A DNA stretch of 64,000 nucleotides from NCBI GenBank assembly GCA_013368325.1, contig JAACJK010000007.1, positions 124,001-188,000 of the forward strand, read 5' to 3'. Below, one piece after another: positions 1-12,090 of this stretch (positions within the stretch are counted from its first letter, which is position 1; each line of letters starts with the position of its first letter). A program made the translations under genes and the position numbers. This stretch comes from Ephemerocybe angulata (Eukaryota > Basidiomycota > Agaricomycetes > Agaricales > Psathyrellaceae). A model generated the notes under the pieces. It was not told the origin of the DNA. It saw nothing but the letters and a program-made list of their open reading frames with translations, and ran no database searches.

Positions 1-640
1 CGTTCTTGTCTGGTATATACAGTAGCTATCATTCTGAATCCCTCCCTCGTCGTTGACTCGGACTCTCCCGGTCCACCCACGTCTCGTTCCTTAATGTGTA
101 CCACAGTATCGATATCACTATGCTCTTTATTTGATATGTATGCTCTTTTTTATTGTGGATTTTGCGCGTTGGGAGTGAGCAGCGTATTAGGGGGAGGCTG
201 AGAAGGGGGAACCAGGCCTGGCAGCCAAAGGGGGCTGGAGTCTGGTAAGTATAATCGTGCCGATTCACCACCAGTCCCTCGCATGTTCCTTAGTTAAAGG
301 CAGTATGTGACGGGTCGTATGCAAAAGCTGCCTCTCCAAGGGTCGGATGTCGAGAAGTCAGTGGCCTGGCTCTCGTGCATCGTGGAAGAGACCTGAAGGC
401 TGAAGAGACTTGAGTGGGCGCTTCGGGGATGTTGTCGTTGTTTGGCAGCGACTTCGAGAATCGAAACGGTTTTGGCGGCGGCAAGCGCGCCATCACTCGT
501 CCTTTCGTCTCGACCCTCACCACCTTTTTGTTCTTACTGGCAGCTGTGCAAGTCTCTAGAGGTGCAACTGTGCGTGGATGTCGGGCTGTGGCCAACATCC
601 GAGGATGGGAGAGCGGCAGGCCTAGGCGTCGGCACCTGCC

Positions 641-673
641 GCTGTTTGGTCGAGGTGCCCTCGACCAAACAGC
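641..673. repeat. Perfect 14-bp inverted repeat, 5-base loop
   Basis: The left arm GCTGTTTGGTCGAG (641-654) and right arm CTCGACCAAACAGC (660-673) are exact reverse complements around the loop GTGCC. As RNA this would form a strong hairpin. No gene around it explains it. Confidence 0.85.
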
Positions 674-863
674 CCGACTTTTCGCTGTCGTCGACGAAGG
701 GATCCCCTCCTTCGTCTCCTCATCTTCCTGAGAGGGCATCGTTTCGTTCATTTCAGCCCTCTCACTCACCGATTTTTTGTGGCCCACCACGCCCACCTCT
801 CCACCAGCGCCCTCGCATGGCCAGCCACGCCCGCTCCGGGCTGGTGACTCTGCCGGGTGTTCC

Positions 864-928
864 GGCCAGCGAAGCTGGCCCAGGCAAACCCAAGGAAATC
901 GGATCAAGCAAGTGCTTGATTTCCTTGT
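864..928. repeat. Two further hairpins in tandem
   Basis: GGCCAGC (864-870) pairs with GCTGGCC (874-880) around GAA. Next, CAAGGAAATC (891-900) pairs with GATTTCCTTG (919-928), and ATCAAGCA (903-910) pairs with TGCTTGAT (913-920) inside it, sharing the GAT at 918-920. Together with the hairpin at 641-673 this makes a cluster of foldbacks within 290 bases. Confidence 0.75.
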
Positions 929-1718
929 CTTTCCCTCCTCACGACGCTCCAGAGGCCGGAGCGTATCTCATTGCTCGTATCTGTGGAGAATGTGCTCCAT
1001 GTCTTCGAGGAAATGCCTGTTAAAGCGGCTACAAGCTACTCTCACACTGGCAAATTGAACTGGGACTGCCGCCACTCGTCCACATGCACTCTGGCGGAAT
1101 ATATCTTCACTGGGTGTTAACGAGGCAGCTCTATTTTTTACTTCGCCCCCAAAAGGTTTTCGGCGTTCCAAGTCTTCTCAAGACCTCTCCGCTGGGCATC
1201 CTCGACTCGGAGGCTCGATGCGTTTCTGGCTCCGCACTGTTGAACCAGGTGTGGTTGTCGTTTGTATATATAAAGCATGCTAGCAACAGATCTATAGTTT
1301 TGTATAATGACCTGTAGCTGCTGTAGCTTTAGTAAAGATGTTCCCAAGCCCAATTATATATAAAGTGGGAATGTACAACTTCTTGCTTTTATATATAATC
1401 ACTCCCTGGTAATCCCGCAGCCACCACCCATTTTGGGGTGCCCGCTCACATCACTATATTTGGTTACTAGTTTTCCACGCCCTTGTAGGGCATCAGGCAG
1501 TACATTCTGCTCACTGTTTTGCCCAGTGAGCTCGCATTTTTGAGGTTCGAGCTACAATACTCCGCACCCGAATGGATAAAGCCCCATGGATTTATAATCC
1601 CAAATATTAGAGCAATAGAGGAGGGGAAATTCAACTATTCTGGTGCACCTCCCCCTTGTACCATTATTCGCCTTTTCTCCTATTTTAGGCTGTGTGGTCT
1701 CGTTTAAGAAGATCACAA

Positions 1719-1756
1719 ATGCGCTATTGTATTTATATAATATATATATAGCGCAT
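1719..1756. repeat. 9-bp inverted repeat with AT-rich loop
   Basis: ATGCGCTAT (1719-1727) and ATAGCGCAT (1748-1756) are exact reverse complements. The 20-base loop is almost only A and T. This could be a foldback remnant of a small transposable element; function unknown. Confidence 0.7.
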
Positions 1757-3277
1757 AAGGGTGGCCCGCCCTCTATTTAGTCCTGTAGTCTCCACAGAAA
1801 ATGCAAAAATGCGGAATTTTAGGAAATAGGTAGGGTTGGTGGCTTTGTGGATCCACTGTCAGAAGGGTTAGTAAAGGGATCCTCCTAAACACTTTTTATG
1901 CCATTTCTATGCATTAATATTGGGTTTGATTGGCCTTATCCTCCCGCAGTAGCCCTCAACCCATTGATCCAATATATCTCCCCATATTTACCGGTTTTCT
2001 TCATATTTGTATGCCCCCTTCGCATTCCGGATAGTTCTGAGCTCGCCAAATGGAAGGAATAATGTATATAAAGAGATAGAAAAAAACCGTTTTAAAATCG
2101 GAGCAGGGGATGACCTTGTGGAGGGTAAAAATGAGACTGCAACCAGTTTGATGCATCCAGACTAACTTCATTGCTATTGAATCATGTTCTAACACAGTAT
2201 TCTTTGAATACGGTAACACATTATTGTCCGATTTCTTTAGAATTTTTTTAAACAGTTTCTTTACGTTTATGAGGTCCTATTTCTGCCCTCTAGCTCATGT
2301 GCATATGCATAGACAGCCTGCTATAGCTTGAGAGGGTACTAGGAGGAGCTATAGGGTGCTTTGCATGTCCCATGCCTCGTCTACTGAAGGGATGGGCCTA
2401 CAACTTTATCATATAACTTTGCGGTATTTTAGGTACCCATTCTATGCATTTTAAATATCCCAGTAGGCATGCTGCATGCAGCAAGCACCCATGGCTATGA
2501 TACCCTATATTCACATTAAACCAGCATTGAACACTCATTCATCCACATTCTTGGGTTAAAAACCCCCAAGTACCATTTATAAAGTATATACACGCTACCT
2601 CAAGCAGATTTAAACCCCAGTACATGATCTATACACGCATAATTTGTGTATTTCGGAGAATTATTGTATTTTTCTAATACGGTCAATTGCATGTCACACA
2701 TCACTCTGATTACTCCCAAAATGGAATGACGGGCTTAAACATAAAGTCTACAACCTATTCCGCAAAAATAATGGTAGAAAACGATCTAGAAACGGCTATA
2801 AATGCAGGATACTGCCCGGCTGAGCAGGCATGGCTAGCAATTGATTGGCGCCCATTCTCGTGGGATATCACAGCCAACTGTGGTCATACCTGATTTGGCA
2901 CGGGGCATTCATGTGAGTGTCAATTATATATAATACCGGGCAGGGACACTCAGAATAGCAGGGGACCAGTGACATTGCAGTTACAGGTGTTTATATAAAA
3001 GTATAGGACAGTTGCTACAGGAAATTATATAAAAAGATGACAGTCTCTGGTGGTTGAACGGATTCTGCATGATCCGGCACTGCGGCGAATAGCAATCGAT
3101 GTTGATCTTGGGTCGATTGCTAGATGTGAAAACCTTGCGGGGCCGAAGCGTCTAGATCTTTGACGAACCTGCGATGCACAAGGGGAAAGTGGACATGGAG
3201 TGCTGCTGCCACCTCATGTTCGGGAGAAGAAGTTTAATGAAACGAGTTTCATTTCAGTCGAGGTATTTATACAGAAC

Positions 3278-6605
<3,328 letters not shown>

Positions 6606-7289
6606 ACAGCATTATGATGCTTCACCAGTTTAAATATAGCGCGAATTGTGGTCGCGGGAGAACCAAGTAGCCTTATCCGTTATTTCAGGGCATATTTTGT
6701 CGTATGGCTCTTGGCACTCCGGATTCTCGCAGGTGCAGTGCCCTCCAGTGCCATGATCATTCTAGCGATGCCTTTGGTTGCGCGAGATTTGAACGGCTTC
6801 GAAGGCTTAGTAAACGGCGCGTGTAGGGCTTCCATTTGCCCATTTTCGACCCCTGTGATCCCGGACCCGGGCAATTGATCACAATTGTGGCACCAATGAT
6901 CAGCGCTCAGCGCAGGCCTCCCAGTGTACCGATGGCTTCGCTGTATTTCTCTGTAGTATGGAGAGGACAAATACCAAGTTTGAGGCATAATCAACTACAT
7001 GTATATAGACCCGACGGGTCCTATTTGGCTTCGTGGGCTCATTGTGTTTGCCTTGCATCAGGTTTAAGCGCCCACGGCCCTGGATGTGGTCATATCTAAG
7101 CGCGTAACGGTAGTCACTAATCACTGTAGACCTACGACAGCCCACGACCTAGTGTTGCCGCGAGGCGAACCGAAGTGAACCGAAGCGTCGCTTCATCAAC
7201 AATGCAGACGACTTCGACCAATTCTGATTCGAAGTGGATCGAGGTCAGATAGGGGTCGTGGCACGACCCACATACGAACTCACAGATGC
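6606..7289. other. Intergenic, no gene seen
   Basis: Short frames on both strands lack recognisable motifs. The end nearest 7290 may hold further unrecognisable remains of the adjacent recombinase relic. Confidence 0.5.
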
Positions 7290-7913
7290 GGGAGGACTCG
7301 GCGAGGGCAGTCGCTCCACCTGCACGCATTGACTGACCTTTGATCGATGATCGCCGACCCCCAGAGGTCGCGTAGCCTTGACATAAAGAAGCGCCGTGGG
7401 GATATCCCCGCGCTCGGTTAACCAGGGTTAACCAAAGTTGAGAGAGGAATGGAAGGGAATTCGTGGATGGCGATTATCCTCGATTATCGTGAACGTTTGT
7501 CGAGGTAAGTTTGGAACATGTGAATGTCGTTGAGGTCTTCCCAAAGATTTTTGAGTACAACCGTGCTTCCTTCAAAGAACCTGTCGGCCTTGTGGGCCGG
7601 CAAGGTGAGGGTCCAAGCGTCGGGTGCAAGGCGGTTGACAGAGGAGCGACGGGCAAACTTTGCGGGGTTATATGTCAGGGTTATTTGGGATGGTAATGTC
7701 GCCGAGTCGTAACAAGGCATGAAAGCCGGTGACGAGCATGACTTGGAAAAGCAGGTCGTCATATGAAGAGAAACCTTCGGCGATGGCAGCGCGCAACATA
7801 GAGGTAGTGATGGGTGATTTTCGGATGGTAGGTGTGTTACGTAGACGTTTGCATCTAATGATAGGGTGGAGGCGCGTACTGAACGGACGGTTGCCAGGAA
7901 GTAGGATGATCAC
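7290..7913 (-). pseudogene. Tyrosine recombinase relic (DNA breaking-rejoining)
   Basis: Three pieces in different frames match the order of the tyrosine-recombinase domain found in many Agaricomycete mobile-element proteins. First (about 7671-7913): GFHALLRLGD, which carries the first catalytic Arg. Second (about 7484-7690): LPAHKADRFFEG, the family's HK-type motif. Third (about 7290-7330): GQSMRAGGATALAE, the HxxR box with Gln in place of the expected His. The last active-site region, with the nucleophilic Tyr, is not seen, and at least two frame changes separate the pieces. It should be inactive. It may derive from a Crypton-like or recombinase-bearing retroelement; which one cannot be told. 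Confidence 0.65.
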
Positions 7914-8156
7914 TGATGATCAGCAGTCCGACCGAGATCCGGCTGTCGGCATGCTCGGCGGATGGCCAAAATATCACGGAATTCCTTATTGGGGTAAGGG
8001 GACGTAGTACGAAGTCTTCGCACTGGGTCCCAGTGGGTCCCTTTCACGGTTGAAGAACGTTCCTTTACAACTCGGAATCCGGAACCCATAGGCGCCCATA
8101 TTCGATGTCGTTATCATTTCTCATTTGTTTGGCTATTTGTTTGTTTAACATCGTCT

Positions 8157-8284
8157 AGTATAAGTATTCCGCCGGTTTTCTCCCCTCTTTCCTCAGTTCG
8201 TTCTATCGCGATCTGAGGTAAGAGCCGTTTTATTTCTATCGATATACTTTATACTCACATGTACCTCTACACCTCTACACACAG
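8157..8284 (+). promoter_or_regulatory. Core promoter and 5'UTR intron of reductase gene
   Basis: A TATA-like GTATAAGTA lies at 8157-8165, followed by a pyrimidine-rich stretch. A consensus donor GTAAGA begins at 8218 and the acceptor CACACAG ends at 8284, directly before the ATG. This implies a 67-base intron in the leader. Confidence 0.5.
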
Positions 8285-9763
8285 ATGGCTCCTTTCCAGG
8301 CCTCCTCCCCCTCGGACGCCCCTTCACCAGAAGAGCGCCATCCACAAGTGGGAGAGACTAAAGATAAGAAGGTGGCCAGCATGCGCCAAATGGTTACGAA
8401 GTACACTCGAAGCTTTCCTGTCCATATCCCTGGTGGATCCAAACCTACCAAGGAGTCCATTCTTCTCACAGGGAGTACTGGAACCTTTGGCTCGTATGTT
8501 CTCGAGTCCCTGGTCCAAAATCCAGCCATAGGCAAGGTGTATGCACTCAACAGGCCACACGTCAGGGAGACGATCTCATCCACCAAGAGGCAGTTGAGAA
8601 GTTTCTCGGAGCGCGGGATCAACCCCAACTTGGATCTTTCGAAGGTTAGGTTCCTCGAGGGAGATTTGGCGACCGACAATTTTGGTTTAGAAGAGGGATT
8701 GATCGAAGAGATGAAGCGCAATGTTACTTGCATTATGCATACCGGTCAGTGTTCTTCACCTTGTGCTTCGAGTGTGCACTAAACCAATCTTCTCAGCGTG
8801 GCGTGTTGATTTCAATGGGGGACTCTCTAAGTTCGAGCCGTTGGTCGCTGGCACGAGAAACCTCGTCGATTTTGCACTCTCGTCACTTTGTGACCGACCC
8901 CCCGGCTTCCTATTTGCAAGTTCAATGACCGTGTTCAGCAGTAAGTACCACTGTGACTGAACCGAGTCCAGCGATCAATTTAACTTTGCTGATGCTTTTA
9001 ATTTCTAGACCTTCCCGAGCCGAAGGCTTTCGAGATTGCTGTCGAAGATCCGAGCGTTGCCATTTCTACAGGCTACAGCGAATCCAAATGGGTTGCTGAG
9101 CAGATCCTCTCCTGCGCATCGGAAGAGACCACCCTTTCGCCTCTAATCATCAGGTTAGGGCAACTATCTGGAGGGAGGAACGGCTATTGGACCCGAAAAG
9201 AATGGTTCCCCCGCATCGTTTGCTCGAGCGAGTACCTCGGATGTCTACCTCAAAATCCCGGAGTCAGTTTGTGGCGATGTTGTCAAGTTAAATAAGATAC
9301 TGACTGCTTGATTTTGCAGGTGGTATCATGGCTTCCAATACACGTAGCAGCGCAAGCTTGGACCGAAGTAAGGGCATGCGACGAACAGTTCCTCACCTTC
9401 GCCCACACCACCCCTACGTCTTGGAACGACATGATAGAACTGATCTCTGACGCGATGTCAGTCAAACAAGTGCCATACCCGGAGTGGGCAGGCCGGCTGG
9501 AGGATTCCCAGTCAGCATCCTCCCGATTCGACGTTGCATCGAACCCAGCATTGAAGCTCCTAGAGTTTTTCATCTCTCTTTGTAGGTTTACGTTTAAAGA
9601 ACTCCAGGGGGAGGCCTTTGGACTTCCGCTCCTTTCGACAGACAAAGCGGTCAAGCACGCACCGTCGCTGCACCCACTCATACTCGAACCGCTGGGTAGA
9701 AAGGATGTAGAGGCGTGGATCTCATACTGGAAGTCTGCGGACGCACCAAGGACCAAACTGTGA
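8285..9763 (+). CDS. Free-standing thioester reductase (R domain of NRPS-like reductase)
   Basis: Predicted exons 8285-8744, 8797-8940, 9009-9262 and 9320-9763 give 433 aa. The fold is an extended short-chain dehydrogenase (NAD_binding_4, Lys2-type reductase domain). The nucleotide-binding GSTGTFGSYV lies near residue 63, and the YxxxK catalytic pair appears as GYSESKWVAE. The family block AWRVDFNGGLSKFEP is restored across intron 1. In fungal adenylate-forming reductases this domain releases a carrier-bound acyl thioester as an aldehyde or alcohol using NADPH. Here no adenylation or carrier domain precedes it; residues 1-50 look like the linker normally found between carrier and reductase. 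All frames are intact and a leader intron plus TATA-like box are present, so it may be an expressed single-domain gene. Alternatively it is a truncated copy of a larger enzyme. The facing neighbour ends only 90 bases away. Confidence 0.8.
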
Positions 9764-9852
9764 CCACCTCGACGGCACCCCATATCTAGCTCAAATTTTT
9801 AAACAACTGCACCTGGCCACTTCACCCACTTAGATATATAGCGTCTACACCT

Positions 9853-12090
9853 TCATGATACAAATTGAACTTTCTCCAGTCTTCTCAATTCCTGAGCGCG
9901 ATACCTCTCCAAAACCCGGGTCGACACCTGCTCCTTCAGACACTTCCTCCCAGTCCAGAGCTCAAACTGCACGTATACCTGCTCAAGGAGCACCTCAATC
10001 CCAGGTACGGGACTCCAGTTGGGATGGTCGGATGCTGAGAGATGCGCAGACGACAAGAGACGAAAGTTGCGAGGCGACGACGACGAAGAGTAAGAATAAC
10101 ACAGTGGTATTGGGTGAAGAACAGAACAGACGCGACGCGTCGCAAAAGCCAAAAGGCTGACTAAGCTACAAAGCCGTTGCAAAACCCGACCAAACACCTA
10201 AACGCGCCAACCTCTCGGCGCCTAACTACTCTATCCTCTCCTCCTCCTCTCTCTCTTCTCTGGAGTGGGGCCACCCCACTCCACAGTTCGCTCCAACATC
10301 CTTCGCAAGCGCCAAAAGCGGGGTCTCCTCTGGCTTGTACGCCATGTCTACGACGACAGCGGGCCCAGTGCGGTACGCAAACACCGACTCGGGGAGTGCA
10401 AGCGCACCAGCCTCGTCGGTGTCGCCAGATGTGGTGGTCGCCGAGGCAGGAACGGTTAGCGACAATCACATTTGGCGCAACAGAGCTGTCCGCCCACTTC
10501 AACTTTTCCACGACCTCGACACCGGCGTCTGGAAACACGGCAGCCAATGCCTCCGCCTTCGACTTCGTCCTGTTGTGCAGGTAGATAGTCTTGACGCCGA
10601 GGTTCTGGAGAGCGTAAATGGCAGCGCGTGCGGTGCCGCCAGCCCCGATGGCCAGGCCGGCGTGAATCTCTAACGGGGACAGGCGTTGGGTTATGCTAGC
10701 CTTGATACCAAGCCAATCGGTGTTGTCACCAACGAGGATACGGCCAGAACCACTGTCGGCTGAGACGGCCTGAGGAATAACAGTGTTGACGGCTCCAATG
10801 GCCTCGGCAGCAGGGGTCAGCTTGTCGAAGAGGGGGATGATATCGAGCTTGTAGGGGATGGTAACGGAGGCACCTCCGAAATCGGGGGACGCGAGAGCAA
10901 GCTTGATCTCCTCACCGACATCCTTCGTCTCGAGAAGTTCGTAGTGATAAGGAAGGCCGAGGAGTTCGAAGCCAGTATTGTGGAGGGTGGGGACATGGAG
11001 TGTGAGATGGGGGTGCCCAAGAGGTAGAAACGGCGAGCGGGGAACAGCCCGAGAAGATGCAGTGCCTGTTGGATCTGCTTGAACGAAAGCTGTCCAGGAG
11101 CCGCTTTGTTGGGGAGCAGAGGATGCGATACGGGCGTCAAGGTCGTGTTCAAGATACGCGACATCTGACCCTCGCCTCCCATGTTGATCGTGATGAGGGG
11201 CTTGGCCCCAATCTGCTTGGCAGCATTGGCAGCGAAGTCGTACAAGGCGAAGTTGTCTTGCAACGTCTCGGCCTTGCCCACAATCTTGACAATATCACCA
11301 ATACGACTAGCATCATCGTACTTCTCTTTGACCGTCGCACCATTCCACTTCATCGCACCGCTCCAGTCGTGCCAGGACGCGATGACCTGAGAATAACCCT
11401 TCCTCGAAACCAAAGCCTTGACCTCCTCCGGCAACGAAATTTCGACATCCAGGTACTCCACCCCAAGACGCAAGCCAGCGTTCAAGAGAGCCAACGCCTC
11501 CTTCTGCGCGTTGTCAGGGAAGGCTCCACCCTGTCCCTTCGTTCGGACGGTGAAGACGATGGGGAGGCTAGTAACCCGGCGCAAATGAGCGATCTGCTTC
11601 GTCAACAGGGTTGATAAAGTCGTGGCTGGAGCACTCGGTAAACCAAGGCTCGCGGCGGCGGAAGACGTTGATGATGGGCTCTTCGTATGCAGGTCGAGCA
11701 GTCTCGGCATTGAGGTACATGATGATCTCTTCGATGGGACGCGCATCAAACACCACTGGCCCTTGTTCAGCAGCATACTTCTTGAGGACCTCGCGGGCAG
11801 TAGGCGTCTCTACGATCCCCCCACCCAAGCTGATAATGTATCCGCTGGACTTCTCAGCCACTAGTTCCTTCAGAATCTGCAACTCGGCCTCTCGGAAAGC
11901 CTCCCATCCCTTCTGGTGAACGTACTCACGTACACCAAGCTTCAACTTCTCCTCGAAATAGTGGTCGGCATCCAGGAAGCACCACCCCAGGGAAGACGCA
12001 GCAAGTTCTCCGACGAACTTTCCGGTACCTCGCATGCCAATCAAAAAGACGGCGCGATTAGAGGTGCCACTTGCAGAGGCAGTCGCGTGT
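9853..12090 (-). pseudogene. AROM C-terminal part: shikimate kinase, DHQ dehydratase, shikimate dehydrogenase (decayed)
   Basis: Fungal AROM is a five-domain shikimate-pathway protein. Only the last three domains are seen, in the correct order. Shikimate kinase (about 12080-11600) has FLIGMRGTGK and [10 protein letters not shown]. Type I dehydroquinate dehydratase (about 11590-11060) has [22 protein letters not shown] and an [17 protein letters not shown] segment. Shikimate dehydrogenase (about 11050-9870) has [24 protein letters not shown] and the terminal VLLEQVYVQFELWTGR. Damage: the linker between kinase and dehydratase is lost with a frame change (about 11570-11620); one base is missing near 10985; one extra C lies near 10455; about 255 bases are inserted before the C-terminal segment. 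The kinase P-loop lacks its Ser/Thr. DHQ synthase and EPSP synthase domains are not found upstream. This is a partial, non-functional copy; a complete AROM gene is expected elsewhere in the genome. Confidence 0.8.
10012..10266. repeat. Insert in AROM relic with 7-bp terminal inverted repeats
   Basis: ACTCCAG at 10012-10018 and CTGGAGT at 10260-10266 are reverse complements. They sit at the points where shikimate dehydrogenase similarity stops (…GVGW) and resumes (VPGIEVLLEQ). A further perfect palindrome, TGGAGTGGGG (10261-10270) with CCCCACTCCA (10274-10283), overlaps one edge. No target-site duplication is clear. A small non-autonomous element is possible. Confidence 0.35.

Larger units (their letters stand above)
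1..3190. other. Gene-poor, hairpin- and AT-rich stretch
   Basis: No recognisable protein family was found in any frame. Bases 1-1300 are relatively GC-rich and hold a few open frames of up to 205 codons on both strands, but none has a known motif or convincing exon structure. Bases 1300-3190 are AT-rich with many TATATA runs. Several perfect inverted repeats are listed separately. A 12-base palindrome GCTGCATGCAGC lies at 2471-2482. The stretch looks like decayed repeat or intergenic DNA, which is an inference. Confidence 0.5.

Noticed and set aside
290..907. 205-codon minus-strand frame
   Set aside because: No motif, biased composition, and overlapping open frames on the plus strand of a GC-rich hairpin region; no sign of a real gene.
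11057..11614. 185-codon plus-strand frame opposite the dehydratase domain
   Set aside because: It is the mirror of the AROM relic, whose minus-strand translation matches known domains.
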